From Voacanga thouarsii (Eukaryota; Streptophyta; Magnoliopsida; Gentianales; Apocynaceae), in NCBI GenBank assembly GCA_026120185.1, contig JANUWF010003378.1:1-64000 (forward strand): 64,000 nucleotides of DNA. Direction: 5' to 3'. Shown here in pieces: positions 33,703 through 46,469 of this stretch. How positions within the stretch are numbered: the stretch's first letter is position 1; each line of letters begins with the position of its first letter. The position numbers were made by a program, and so were the translations under genes. The notes below the pieces were generated by a model. It made no database searches. It saw only the letters and a program-made list of their open reading frames with translations, and was not told the DNA's origin.

Positions 33703-36422
33703 TGTAACATGCCACTAATAGGAGACCATAATAGGGTTGGGGATGTTGCTCCATCATTAGGACTAGGGGTCTTTATAACTAGGCAAACAGAGAAAGCATT
33801 AAACTTAATTAAAATACATCATATCAAAACTTATTACATGATCTCACAAACAACTTAAAGCATTCAAAGCCGAAACCCATGACTTAAATAAAACAACATC
33901 TAGAGGACAAACATCTCCTCAATCACAATTAAATAAATAAGCAAAGAAATTTTAAATAGTAATTGTGTCTAATAGTTTTCCATCTCAGGTTTAGTATTTC
34001 CTAAAATATGATAGAGAAAATGGTGTAAGAAAGGAATTCTCAGTAAATCCAGTGTGTACATATGGAACAGCTTTAAAAAGTTTTTATGATGCAATTTCAT
34101 AAATTGTTGTCAGAAAACATTTGCAAGTCATCAAAAAAGTAAACGCAGAGTGGTTCTTACTTACATTAAATCTCAAGACATACAATTTGAACTCGGATAA
34201 TTAAAATAAGAATTTCTCAATAAACCAAACCACTCATAATATCATAACAATATAAATTCATAATCAAGAAGTCATGAAATCCTGCATCATGACTAGTCAC
34301 TGTGGAACTCTGCATCATAGCGAAGTGGGTGATTGGCCCACTGAGAGGAATACTCCTCCATCTTCCACCCCAACTTACCGGTCATCAATCTCCAGTCCAT
34401 AGTTCCATCTAAACCACAGTGCTAGTGTAGACTAGCCTGATTTACTAGTACCGGCATCTTATCCTGGAAGAATTCATCTCACAGAGGTGGCCACCTACCG
34501 AGAGACTAGCCCTAACTCTTAGAGACTAGTACTAGAAGCCTACCCTAATTGAGTACTCAACGAATCATTTACCCAATTTAGGATGTCTCAAAAAATATTC
34601 AAACAGTTAGATCGCTCAAACATGGTAACGTGTATTTAAATGAAAGATCCAAAATCTCATATTGGTTTCAAAGAAAAATGATGATTTGATTAGAATGACA
34701 TTTAGTGTCCAAAATGTGAGTTTACTATGTGTGGTTTTCAAAACAGCAATTGGAAGGTTCTAACATAATGACTTGCAAAGTTTATTCATCTTTTACCAAA
34801 TGGTTATGCATGGACTTATGGAATTGGAGTCTTCTGGAAAGCTTAAATCATAGTGCAACTAGGTCTAAGATCCCAACCCCGCTTCTAAATGAAATTACAA
34901 ATTATAATTAAAATCCTCATCTATTAACTTCTACTCGTTCCCCAATCCAAGCATATCAATGTACATCAAATAAAGCTTGAAAAGATATTTATTTAATTTT
35001 GTTTGGTAAGTGAATATAAGCTCATGAAAGAGTATAAATATTAATTTAGTAGGCACATTTGGAAGATATTAGGAATTGACTAAATTAATCACTTTCATTG
35101 ATCTAGCAACCAATATTCAACGGGAAAATAGATTGTAATTAAATATACACAAATTATTTATCACATAATGTTCAAATAAAGGTAAGGGAGGTTAATGAAT
35201 GATTTAGAACAATTAGTTGATAGTATAAGATAATGTTTATTTTAACATCCGATTTGCCATAGTTAAGTAGACTTTGCCAAATCAATTAGTTTACTAATCA
35301 ATAACAATTGATGTTTATTGATCAATTCATGGTTAAATAAATAAATAGTGAATATTATCTTGGTACACTATATATAATAAATATTTTAATTAATAAATAT
35401 TGTTATACATATTAAATTATGAATAATGAGGGCTCCAGATCTCTTTATATAAGTTATAACAATGATAAGTAGCACACAATAATAACAATCATAATAATAT
35501 TATTTAATGATAAATATTAAAGAATAAGAAATGAATAACCATTTTATTTATTATTAATAAATAAAATCATAGTAATACGTTGTAATAATATAAGATAATA
35601 AAACAGCTTTGGACCTTAACTAATAATGGTATATAATATTAACACTACTAACAAATAGTTCTAGTAAAGGACAATTAACAATAGTAGCAGGTAATGATAA
35701 ATTATGAGTACAAATTTCCAAGAACGACAACTATTGATTAGCATAGCAAATGGTAATAATAAATTTATTGACTAACAGTTTTAGGACAATGTAAGGAAAA
35801 AATAATAAGTAGTAATCTTAGTAATATTAATAATAAATAAATAGGTAATTAAATAAACAAGTAAATGAGTAAATTAACAATAGATTAGTAATTAAACAGA
35901 TACTGCTTTGGGCTGGCAGAATCACGGAATTAAAGTTAGCTAATATAGTATAGTTATAGTAAAACAAACCATCACCCACCATACTAATCCCTATTCAGCA
36001 AAAGGTCACACAGTAATCAATTTTGTTCTAAGGATCAATATAAAGTCTCCGTGCTTAACTAATCAACCAAATTCCACAAGCTTAACAAAGAGAATGAAAA
36101 GGAGGAGAAAAAAGGAAAAGAAAGAGATGAGATTTGAATTGCTTGCGGAGGGGAGGTTGCTTTTATCCTTGGTTCCACTTGTAATCGTCCTAGGCCTTGA
36201 GGAGACGCGGGTCTTATAAATGAGAGAAGCCTATTTGTCGTGCACATTTAGGATAAAAAGGTCATGAGACAAGTGGAAAAAAATTGTAGGTTGTAGCAGA
36301 AAAGAGGGAAAGAAGAGAGTGGTAGTGCCGCTACCTTGATATGAAAAATGAGAGTGGTAGTGTCGCTACTGTTTCAGTGCTGAAAAATGGAATGGAGGAG
36401 ACTGATTTGGTTGTGGTAAGTT
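33703..36422 (-). mobile_element. Chromovirus-type LTR at left edge of nested block
   Basis: It starts on the + strand with TGTAACATGCC exactly at the break in the integrase frame and contains GGGGTCTTTATAACTAGGC (about 33767) and TCAGTAAATCCAGTGTGTAC (about 34040), both typical of the LTRs in this window. TATA-like and pyrimidine-rich sequence lies at 36100-36250. The right boundary is set at the start of the short repeat at 36423 and is uncertain. It is probably the 3' LTR of a - strand element. Confidence 0.5.
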
Positions 36423-36737
36423 TGTCACGTTCTGTGCCTGTGAACCTAGAAGGGTGACTATAGGCCTGGTACCACCGACGGTCAACTATTTGACTGCCGT
36501 CCACACTGGGCCTAAAAGGTTATCCCAAGTTGACAATGGGTACTTAGGCCTATCTTTTTATACCATTCACTCTTCTCATCTTAATCTCATATGGGATTAG
36601 GGTATCATATTCATTCCTCTTTTAGACCCAAGCGTCCTTACTGGGCCCATACTTTAGGGGTCAAACACAGAACCAATCAGGCTGCATAGGATTCTAGGGG
36701 TAATTCCCACTGCGCACGGCGTAGCACTTAGTTCTCA
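36423..36737 (-). repeat. ~315-bp short terminal repeat 'X', copy 1
   Basis: On the - strand it starts TGAGAACTAAGTGCTACGCC and ends GGCACAGAACGTGACA, i.e. TG...CA. It is moderately GC-rich, unlike its surroundings. Related copies lie at 49495-49673, 49679-49991 and 50024-50326. It is preceded on the same strand by GGTATCAGAGC (36768-36758), a primer-binding site for initiator tRNA-Met. The size and TG...CA ends suggest the LTR of a TRIM-type miniature retroelement. Confidence 0.6.
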
Positions 36738-36757
36738 TACTAGGGGGTTGGTTACCT

Positions 36758-36768
36758 GCTCTGATACC
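36758..36768 (-). other. tRNA-iMet primer-binding site
   Basis: GGTATCAGAGC on the - strand, five bases after the LTR end GGGGTATTACA (36773). It would prime reverse transcription of the element whose LTR lies to the right. Confidence 0.7.
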
Positions 36769-36772
36769 GCTT

Positions 36773-38032
36773 GTAATACCCCAATTCTATGTGACCCAAT
36801 AGGGGTCAGGGATGTTACCACATCCTTAGGAATAGGGGTCTTTATAACTAGGTGAAATTGAAAAATGTAGTAAACTCAACTCAAAATACATCACATCAAA
36901 GCTTATTACAAGGTTTCGGGAATAAATTTAAAGCGTACAAATCCATAACCTATGACTTAAATAAAATAACATTTAGAGGTCAAACAATCTCTCAAACCTA
37001 AATAAATAAATAAACAAGATAAACTTAAACAACACTTGTTTCTAATAGTTTCCAACCTCAGATATAGCACCTCCTAAAATATGATAGAGAAAATTGTGTG
37101 AGAAAAGAATTCCCAGTAAGTCCTACGTGTGCTCTTGACTAAATGGAAATAGATTTCATAAATGCACTTTGAAACCAGAAATGAAATGTTGATTGCAAGT
37201 CAACATTTTTCGTAAAAAAAGTGAGTGGTATATCATGTTGAAGTTATATCATAGTAACAAGTATTATACAAAAACCATTCAAAATAAACAGACTATGAAA
37301 CCTTGCATCATAGCCTTACCATGAAATCCTACATCATGACAAACACTGTGAAACTCTGCATCACAGTGTAGTTGATGTATGGCACACTAGGTAAGATTCT
37401 CTATCTCCTATTCTAACTCACCAGACATCCACCCTATAATAACAGTCCATTTGGACTGAGGCGCTAGCTCAAATTGGCCTGACTAACTAGGACTGTCATC
37501 TTTTCCATATAGAGCTCATCTCTCAAAGGTGGCCTCCTACTGAGAGACTTGCCTTACCATTCAAAGGTTAGTCCCAGAGGCCTACCCTTATTGAGTACTC
37601 AATGTTCCACTACATCATTCAAGATCCAGACTCAATGAAAACATTTTCAATACACTTTGATCATGCAAATATAGTTTTCAAATGATTTGTGGTAAAATTG
37701 TTTTACAAATAAAAGGTGATTTTCTAATAAAACCTTTGTTTGTATAAAAGTTTTTAAAGAGAAATAGTCAAGCTTGTATTCCAAACAATCACATCATTGA
37801 GACAATATTCGTTTTCCAAATGACTTGTAGTTCAGAGTTTTAGTTTCAAATATTTGATGCAAGGACTTACTGATTTGAACTCTGTTGATAAGTCTGAAGC
37901 ACCGTGCAGTTAGACCTAACGTTTTGACCTTAACTCCAAATGAAATTACAAACCATGATCAAAACCCTCATCTAATAACTTTTACTCACACTCCCAAACA
38001 AGGCATTACTATGTACAACCACAAGTCATTTT

Positions 38033-38078
<46 letters not shown>

Positions 38079-38276
38079 TACACATGTATATATGCATGCA
38101 TGTTATATAGGTGCTAATAAACAAATAGGCATTTTGATCATGAGATAAGATTAAGGAGATATTTACTTAGTTTTGTTTGGTAAATAATTAGGCTCATAAA
38201 ATAATATGGATAATAATTATAAGTCCCATTTCACATATCAGAAATTAACTAAATTTATTTAATCACCTATATAAAG
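36773..38276 (-). mobile_element. Chromovirus-type LTR fragment, split by copia element
   Basis: On the + strand this starts TGTAATACCCCAATTC, with GGGGTCTTTATAACTAGG at about 36834 and the CAGTAAGTCC phrase at about 37116, like the other LTRs. It is interrupted at 38276 by the SIRE-type element and resumes at 49429 for about 65 bases. The promoter-containing 5' part seen in the longer LTRs is missing, so it is truncated. A (CA)n run lies at 38036-38074. Confidence 0.55.
38036..38074. repeat. (CA)n microsatellite
   Basis: About 18 CA units inside the split LTR, followed by CATACATACACATGTATATATG. Confidence 0.95.
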
Positions 38277-39516
38277 AGTTAGCCCTAAGGCATTCTCATA
38301 TATTTTGACTTATGACAAACATGGATGAGAACTAACTTGTGTGATCTATATATGATAGGACATGTTCGACCTCAATTCTTCCAAGATATATAAACGAGAT
38401 TGCTAAGCAACTCTTGAGCAAACAGAATCCAAGAATGGGTGACAAAATATAAGACAAACTTAAAAGATTACATACCAAGAAGCTCTTGAGAAGAATCATA
38501 AATTAGGAATCATTTGTTAAGGTATATTGTGTAAATTCCTATGTCTCCTTTACCTTATGATTCAATTTATTTCTTCCTTGAAGCACACAAATAAAAAGAT
38601 TTCGAAGTATTAAATCTTCAAAATTTTGGTTCGAGTAGTTTGGATGGAAATGTTTCTACCTAAAAAAGTACCATTTTGGACTCAACTTTTAGATGCACCC
38701 TCATCCGATCCTTGAATCCAAAACTCTAAAAATTCTAATAGTGTAAAACTAGCCATTGCTTTCTTAATTTTAGCTTCTATAAAAGCTTTCAAAACTTGAT
38801 TTTGAAGTAGATTTTTGTGCTCGCTCCCTTAAAAAAAATCTTACACTTTAGAGAACAAAAATCTCCCTTTACATTTGTGCTTGAAAAGGTAAAATCAAAT
38901 TGTTCAAAAGGTAAAAAGGTGTTGATGCTCATCTGGTTGTACATCCGCTCAAAAGGTGTGAGCTATCTTTGTCTCATTCCTATAATCTTTTTTATATCAA
39001 GGTTGTGGTGTAAAATCCATTTTGGATGAGCCTTAATTTGTAGTTTGTTGAGATGTTTTAGATAAACCTAAGTGTGGTGATCCTCTTGTGTAATTGGTGT
39101 AGTCAAACACCATTGAGTTGACTGAGTTTTATAGTGATTTGGTTTAAAATCCTTAAGTGTGAGCTGAAGGTAGTAGATATAGATCTTTGAGAATCGAACC
39201 ACTATAAATCTCTTCTTCATCTTCCTTACATTTATTTCTAAAAGTTTGTTAACTTCTTTGTGCAAAGTTTTCAATCATTCAAAGAGACCTTTATGATTCT
39301 CACCAACCCATCTTTGCTTTTGTATTGATTGCACATCACTTATCTCATATCTTTAAGATCCTAGACGTATTTTTAAAGTTGCACAAAATATTACTTTGCA
39401 TAACCTCCAAATATCACAGTCAGGAAAACAAAAGGAGGATTTTAAAAATTAGATCTTTTTGAAAAAGTGTTAAAATTTTCCAAAAACCTTATTCATCCCC
39501 CGTTTAAGGTTTTTCA
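38277..39516 (+). repeat. SIRE-type copia 5' LTR
   Basis: 1,240 bp, aligned over its length with 48138-49428. It starts AGTTAGCCCTAAGG (3' LTR: TGTTAGCCCTAAGG) and ends GGTTTTTCA. Many point differences and small indels from the 3' LTR are visible, so the insertion is not recent. Confidence 0.9.
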
Positions 39517-39518
39517 AT

Positions 39519-39530
39519 TGGTATCAGAGC
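39519..39530 (+). other. Copia primer-binding site, tRNA-iMet
   Basis: TGGTATCAGAGC, complementary to the 3' end of initiator tRNA-Met, two bases after the LTR. Confidence 0.9.
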
Positions 39531-39576
39531 TCTAGTCTACACTTCTTCGGCTAACAACTTTGTAGAAAAGATCCTT

Positions 39577-40790
39577 ATGGAAAATATCTCCTCTCTTCCC
39601 TATATTGAGGGATCTTCGACCAATAGACTTCCCTTGTTCACTGGGAGAAATTACATATTCTGAAAAAATTGCATGAAGATTTGTGTATGCTCAATTAATT
39701 TTGAGCTATGGAATTTGATTGAAAAAGGACCATATGTTCCTTCTAAAAGTGTTGAAAGTCGAATAGTTCTCAAATAGAGTGACGAATATGATGCTAAAGA
39801 TAATGCCAAAATGAAATTAAATTTTCAAGTCATGAACATTTTATGTTGTGCCCTTGATACCACTGAATATAATAAAGTATGTAGTTGTGATTCAACTCAT
39901 GACATGTGGAGATTGCTTGAAGTCACCCATGAGGGGACAAATTAAGTGAAGGAATCGAAGGTAGGACATTTGATTCATGACAATGAATTATTCACTATGA
40001 AGCCCAATGAGAGTATAACTGACATGTTCACTAGATTCAGAAATATTGCAAATGGACTTAAGGCTTATGGGAAAAACTATTCCTTTGGTGAATAGAATAG
40101 AAAAATTCTTGATGCCTTGCCAAAGAGCTAGCAACCTAAAGCTCTGGCCGTGGAGGAATCAAGGGATTTGAGAACTTTACCCACTGAGGAGCTAATTGGC
40201 TCTCTCTTAACTCATGAAATGAAACTCTAAAGGTTTTAAGAATTTGATGACAATGACAAAGGCAAAAGAGGAACAACCTTGAAAGCTGTTGATGATGATG
40301 CCGATAGCAATCAATTTGATAGTGACGATGGAGCTAAATTGGATATAGAAGAATTGGCCATGATTGCCAAAAAATTTAGAGAGATGTTCAGAAAAGGAAA
40401 CTTCTGGAGAGGTAAGAAGTTCGTGAAAAGAAATGGACAAACTTCATTTTTCAAGCCTTAATGTTATTAATGCAAAAGTACAAAACACTTCATTGCTAAC
40501 TGCCTAATAGCCAAAGAGAAAGAAGCAAAGATGCTTAAAATGAAAAGAAAGGACCTGAAAACAAAGAAAGGAAAAGGGCTGATGAGAACTTGGGATCTAA
40601 ATGAATCTGAATCTGAGGAAAACGGAGATTCTGAAAATGAAACAACTAATATATGTTTCGTGGCAGTAGAAGATAAGGCAAACTCTTCCCCATCTAACCT
40701 TATAGCTGAATTGTATCATTCTACTTGTGATAATAGTAAAGATCCAAATGAACTTCTCATTGATATGTTCTGTAAACTAAAAAACTATTA
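39577..40790 (+). pseudogene. SIRE-type copia gag
   Basis: Starts at ATG 39577 (MENISSLPYIEG) with TGRNY-like GRNYIF followed by a stop in place of Trp. The capsid region (NESITDMFTRFRNIANGL, GKNYSFGE*NRKILDALPKS) carries several further stops. The zinc knuckle (about 40459-40505) is damaged: CY*CKSTKHFIANC. An acidic tail (ESESEENGDSENE) follows. The + frame 40806-41213 after it is a Lys/Asp/Asn-rich coiled coil, usual between gag and protease in this lineage. Confidence 0.85.
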
Positions 40791-41339
40791 AGAAGGAACA
40801 AGGAAATGAAAATGAAAATCGATTCCTTATCAAATGAAAATGATATTCTGATAAGTGAGAACAAATTTCTACTTGACTCCATTTGCTGCTCAAATGTTGA
40901 AAAAGAAATCATTTCTACTTTCTTGAACTGTTCTGCTCTTGAGAACAAATATTTGTGTGATAAAGTCTCATATCTTGAGGTCATGATTAGTGAGTTAGAT
41001 AATATGAAAATGAAAATTGATGATCTTACTACTTGTATTGAAAAATTCACTGATGTCCAAAGTAATTTAAATAAACTTCTTGTAGTACAACGCATGGCTA
41101 GAAATAGAAAAGGCCTTGGCTATGTTAATGTGCACAAAGCAGAAAAATGCAAGTCTTATTTTGTGAAAAGTAAGCTTCTCAAACCCAAATTACACATGTT
41201 GTACGTATTGTAGTAAAAATAGACACAATGCATTTAGGTGTCATATTAGGAAAAGAATTGGATTAGGAATAAAAACTGATTGGAGAATTAAAAGAATCAT
41301 TACTAACCCCTATGGACCCAAGAAGATATAGGTACTAAT

Positions 41340-41640
41340 AATCACTCTCCCATCTCTTGTATAGGTACATTCATCGAACAAAATGAGCTTTACAAAATGG
41401 TTCCAGATAGTGGATGCTCAAGACACATGACTAGAAATGTAGCCCTTTTAAAAGATATTCAAGCTACAAATGATGGGTTCGTTACCTTTGGAGACAAAAA
41501 GAAAGGAAAAATACTTGGCATATGTAACATTGGTAAAGGATCTTCAACCATTATCAAACAAGTATTATTAATTGATGAACTGAAATACAACTTTGTTAAT
41601 GATGTGACAATGGTTGCAACGTTATTTTTGAGAAAGATTT
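41340..41640 (+). pseudogene. SIRE-type copia protease
   Basis: Retroviral-type aspartic protease that processes the polyprotein. The motif MVPDSGCSRHMTRN at about 41397-41438 keeps the catalytic D-S-G and the downstream FGDKKKGKILG loop. The flanks carry stops. Confidence 0.85.
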
Positions 41641-41649
41641 TTGCTCTAT

Positions 41650-42703
41650 TATGGACAGCTCTAGTAATGAAACAATTTTTATTGCTAACAGTGTTAGGAA
41701 TGTGTATGTATTTTATCTTGATGATCTTATGGCTTGTGATATTAGATGCCTTTCTGTGCATGATAATGATGGCTATCTTTGGCATAGAAGGCTAGGCCAT
41801 GTATCATTTGATTTGTTGAACAAACTGTCTTCTAAAGAGCTTGTTAGAAGACTGCCTAAAATAAAGCTTGATAAAAGCAGAATATGTGATGCATGCTAAT
41901 TTGGAAAACAGATCAAAACCTCCTTTAAACCTAAGAAATTAATTTCTACATCAAAACCCCTTGACTCAGTATATATGGATTTGTTTGGACCGATGAAGAC
42001 TACTAGCCTTGGTGGTAAGAGGTATGCTTATGTTCTAATAGATGATTTCTCAAGATTTACTTGGACTTTATTTCGCAGACAAAAAGATGAGGCATTCTCT
42101 GAATTTTCTAGACTATTCAAACGTGTTCAAAATTTTCTTGGATGCAAATTGATTTTAATTAGAAGTGATAAAGGTAGAGAATTTTGCAGCCATGAGTTTC
42201 CACATTTTTGTGTTGAGAATGGCATCTTTCACAACTTCTCAGCTACTAAAACCCCTCAACAAAATGGTGTTGTTGAGAGAAAAAATAGAACCTTGCAAGA
42301 AATGACTAGATTCATGATTTGTGAAAACTCTCTTCCAAAATACTTTTGGGCTGAAGCTATTAATATATCGTGTTACATTATTAATCGAGTTATACTGAGA
42401 CCCTTTCTAAAAAAAACACCCTTTGAGCTTATGTTTGACAAAAATCCATCAATTTTCTATTTTAAAGTCTTGGGTTGCAAATGTTTTGCTCTTAATACTC
42501 GAGACAATCTTGGAAAATTTGATAGCAAATCTGATGAGGCTATATTTCTTGGATACTCTTCCAATAAAAAGGCATATAGAGTGTACAATAAAAGAACACT
42601 TTGTATGGAAGAATCCGTACGTATTGTCTTTGAGGAATCTAATATATATGCATCAAGAAAAGATGATAATGATGTAGGAATTTCAAATAGAAAAAGGCAG
42701 TGA
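41650..42703 (+). pseudogene. SIRE-type copia integrase
   Basis: The zinc-binding GAG-pre-integrase part (WHRRLGHVSFDLLNKLSS...CDAC, about 41780-41899) is followed by a stop. The core at 41975-42703 reads MDLFGPMKTTSLGGKRYAYV, then DDFSRFTW, IRSDKGREF (catalytic Asp and the usual RSDxGxEF), and TPQQNGVVERKNRT with the third catalytic residue Glu. This core is an unusually long intact frame of 242 codons. It joins viral DNA to host DNA in living elements. Confidence 0.9.
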
Positions 42704-42959
42704 ACAGAACAAAGCTCCATTGCTTGACATTCATGCCAAAGAAGAAGAATTGGAAGAACAGCAAACTGAAGAGCGCAATAATCAAGGGCTACCAAAAGAT
42801 TGGAAATACAAAACTAGCCATCTAAAGAAGAAAATCATTGGTGATCCTAGCTATGGTGTCAAAACTAGATGGTACTTTGTCAACAATTTTGCTTTATTTT
42901 CTAGTATTGAACTTAACTATATTGATATTGCCTTGCATGAAGATTTTTGGATCTTAGAT

Positions 42960-43951
42960 ATGTAAGAAGAACTGAACTAATTTGAAAGAAATCAAGTTTG
43001 GAAACTCGTCCCTAGACCACTTGATCATCCGATCATTGGAACCAAATGGGTCTTCAGAAACAAACTTGATGAACATTGTGTGGTGGTTAGAAATAAAGCT
43101 AGACTTCTTGCTTAGGGATTCAATCAAAAAGAGGATATTGACTATGACGAGACATTTACTCCCATTGCTCGATTAGAATCCATTAGAATGCTACTTGCCT
43201 TTGCATCCTTCAAAAAGTTCATACTTTAACAAATGGATGTTAAAAGTGTCTTTTTAAATGGTTTCATTGAAGACGAGGTATATGTAGAACAACCTCCAAA
43301 TTTTATTCATGAACATTTTTCAAATTATGTTTTTAAACATTCAAAGGCTCTTTATAGTTTAAAACAAGCCCCACGAGCCTGGTATGAAAGGCTTAGTGAA
43401 TTTTTACTCTCAAAAAGTTTTTCAAGAGGCTTGATTACACTACATTGTTCATTAAATCAAAAAAATTTGATGATCTTCTCATTGTCCAATTTTATTTTGA
43501 TGATATCATTTTTGGTACTACTAATAAATCCTAGTGTAAGATGTTTGCCAAGACTATGCAGCAAGAATTTGAGATGAGCATGATAAGAGAACTCAACTTC
43601 TTCCTCGGATTGCAAATTAAACAAACCAAGGATGGAATCTTTCTAAATCAAGCTAAGTATGCTAAGGAACAACTCAAGAGGTTTGGTATGAACGAAGCCA
43701 AAGAAATCAGCAAGTCTGTGAGTGCATCGCTAAAGCTTGATAAGGATGAAAAGGGTAAGAAAGTGGACAAATTGAAATACAGAGGTATGATTGTGAGTTT
43801 GTTATATCTTATTGCTAGCCGATATGTTATGTTTTTGGTCTGTCTTTGCTTCAGATTTCAATCATGTCCAAAAGAATCTCACTTATACGCTGTGAAATAT
43901 ATCCTTAGATACCTAGTTGGAACACAGAATTATGGTTTACAGTATTCTTGA
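42960..43951 (+). pseudogene. SIRE-type copia reverse transcriptase
   Basis: The sequence starts with IGTKWVFRNKLDE in one frame, then MDVKSVFLNGFIEDEVYVEQ (43233 on), YSLKQAPRAWYERL, a frameshift near 43425, and YFDDIIF where active enzymes have YVDD (Val to Phe). It then continues with NFFLGLQIKQTKDGIFLNQA and LDKDEKGKKVDKLKYRGM. At least three stops and two frameshifts. Confidence 0.9.
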
Positions 43952-43959
43952 ACTAACTC

Positions 43960-44435
43960 CTTTGATCTTATAGGCTACACTGATGCAGATTATGCTGGCT
44001 GTAAAGTTGAACAGAAAAGCACTAGTGGGCATTGTCAGTTTCTCAGAAATTCTCTAGTATCATGGTATAGTAAGAAATAAGCTTGTGTATCATTATCCAC
44101 AGCCGATGATGAATAAATCGCAGCAGAGAGCTGTTACGAAAAAAATCTTATAGATGAAAAACACATTACTTGATTTTGGTCTTAATTTCAACTGCGTACC
44201 TATACTATATGATAATACGAGTGCAATTAATTTAACCAAAAATCATGTTCAACATTCTAAAACTAAGCATATTGAGATTAAGCATCACTTTATTCGAGAT
44301 CATGTTCTCAAAGGAAATGTGTGTGTTGAATATATTTCAACTGATGAACAGCTTGCAGACATTTTTACAAAACCTCTGGCAGAAGAAAGATTTAATCATC
44401 TAAGAAGAGGTTTAGGAATTACTAGAATCATTTGA
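43960..44435 (+). pseudogene. SIRE-type copia RNase H
   Basis: GYTDADYAGCKVEQKSTSGH at about 43973, SLVSWYSKK* and STADDE*IAA with stops, then the open frame 44154-44435 containing LYDNTSAINLTKNHVQHSKT, KHIEIKHHFIRDHV, and QLADIFTKPL. The domain order and motifs are those of copia RNase H, which removes the RNA strand. Confidence 0.9.
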
Positions 44436-44931
44436 CTGACAATTTGCCAAAAATTGGCTTGTTTATTTATTATTATTATTATTTTTTTTTTTGCAGAACT
44501 CACGAGATACAACTTTTGGACAAAGTTTTTGGTTGTAATATCTGGAAAATATGAATCCAAAATCCCCTCACCTGAACTTATCGTATTCTGTCTTTTGGAT
44601 GAATGAGTTTGGACTCAGTTAAAGTCCAAAATATCAGCATCCCAAAGTTTATGAAAAGCCTAATTATTTCTCCGAATAAAAAAGTGTATAAATCCAAAAT
44701 TCATTTTTTTGAATTTTCAAAAAACCACATTTTCTTTTATCTTAAGTGCAAGTCTTTGATTGAAAGTACTTGATTGTACTTATCCTATCTAGAACCTAGG
44801 AACTCACAAAAAGGTTATTTCTCTCTCTCTTCTAGAAATTTGAAACTACCATTGCTTTTCCTACTCTCACATTCAAAGCTTCATCTTCTTCGAACAAAAT
44901 AAAAAATCCTCCAACTCCCACCTATCTCTGC

Positions 44932-46463
44932 CATGACGAAAGTATCAAAATTAGAAATGGAAATCAGGTAAACCACGAAGAAGGAAAAGCAAAGCAAATC
45001 AGCAACTAGAACTAAAGTTGTTGCCGCCGCATAGCCGACCACCAAGCAAAAGGGAAAGAAGATTGTTGCTAAAGAGACTCATTCGCAAACCAACTCATCA
45101 ACAGAGCTTCCTGCACAGGAACATTTAGAAGCTCAGGTACCTCAATTTCTTGATAAAAAATATGAGTTTGAATTCAATAAATGGGAATCTAGAATGAGGA
45201 CTGTGGTCACTAGGTATCGGGTAAATGCTGAGGCTTTTATGAATTTCTCTAACATTGTAAGCATGTTTGAAAATCTTGCATGGGGGATATTGTTGACAGT
45301 TGATGAAAAACTATACACCCCCTTTAGTTTGGGAGTTTTGTGCAAATTTGATAAAGGGACGATTTGAGGAGACTGAGAAAGGTTTTATGGTGCAGTGGTA
45401 TAGCACTAGAGTAGAATATGTGAATATGGAATTCGACCATCAACTGTTAAGCTAAATTTTTAGAGTGAGGGAAGGAGGAATTCAATTTTTCGAGATGAAC
45501 AAATTTCCTAAAGGGTTAGACCTTTTTGATTTAGGAAAATTTGAGGAAAGATTTACTGGTGGAAAAAGCCTCAAGAACTCAAATGACAGGAATTGTAAAT
45601 GGCTAAATGGTGTTGGAAGGGTTTTACACCATATGGTGTCAACCATGGATGCCCCAAGTTTCGAGCATAAGACAACAGTGAACATATTGCAGATAATTCT
45701 TATGTTGGCTCGATCTGAGGGTAGACAAATTAGTTTTAGTTTTCTGGTAATTAAGCTTATGATTCAATCAAGAAATACATCTCACAAGGCACTACCATAC
45801 GGAAATATATTAACTAAAATCTTTAGGAATTTCAATGTGAACTTGAATACTTGTGCTCCTGGACACAGTAAGTCAAATGTGTATAGTAATGAATTCTTTG
45901 AAAGAATGGGATTTGTACAAGTGAACAAGGAATGGGTCCTGCTTAGGGATATGTCTGATGAAGAAAAAGAAAGACTATTGAAGATTAAGGCTGAAGGAAA
46001 AAGAACTGCCCCCGCTAGGCAATCAGGAATGAAACAGAAGTCTGAGATAAGAGAAGAGTCCTCCAACAAAGGGAAATAAAAGACAAAGGAGAGAAGTCTG
46101 GCTTAAGATATCCTAACTGCTTTGAACAGCTTAGCTGAAAAGTTTGATGGCTTTCGGGCTGAAGTCTCTACAGAATTGCAAAACTTAGGAGCGAGATTGA
46201 GCAGAGTTGAGGAAAAGAACGTGAGACAGACCACTAAGAGAATTCACGTTGAGCAAGCTCCTTCTCCAGACCATATGATTGACAGAGGAACTACCTCTCT
46301 ACATGATGAAGATGGAGATGGTAAACAAACAGACCAAGAAGTGCAACCAGGTCAGGGAAAAGAAACAAGGAAAGCACAAAAAAGTAAAAAGACCAAAGAA
46401 AGGAGGATGATGTCCCCGTCTCTACTGCCCCTACTGAAGTATCTACTCCCAAGCACACCATAG
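44932..46463 (+). pseudogene. Env-like third ORF of SIRE-type element
   Basis: After RNase H and a 500-bp gap, a basic start (MTKVSKLEME, 44932) with stops leads to WESRMRTVVTRYRVNAEAFM, then a frameshift. The long open frame 45465-46079 has LPYGNILTKIFRNFNVNLN, typical of the plant retroelement env-like/transposase-associated family. A further frame (46122-46463) is a coiled coil with an acidic, Lys-rich tail. The role of this ORF in plant elements is unknown. Here it is broken into at least three frames. Confidence 0.65.
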
Positions 46464-46469
46464 CTGGAA

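Noticed and set aside
44932..46463. Treating the env-like ORF as evidence for an infectious plant retrovirus
   Set aside because: The ORF is broken, no signal peptide or fusion-like segment was evident, and env-like ORFs in this copia lineage have no proven envelope role.
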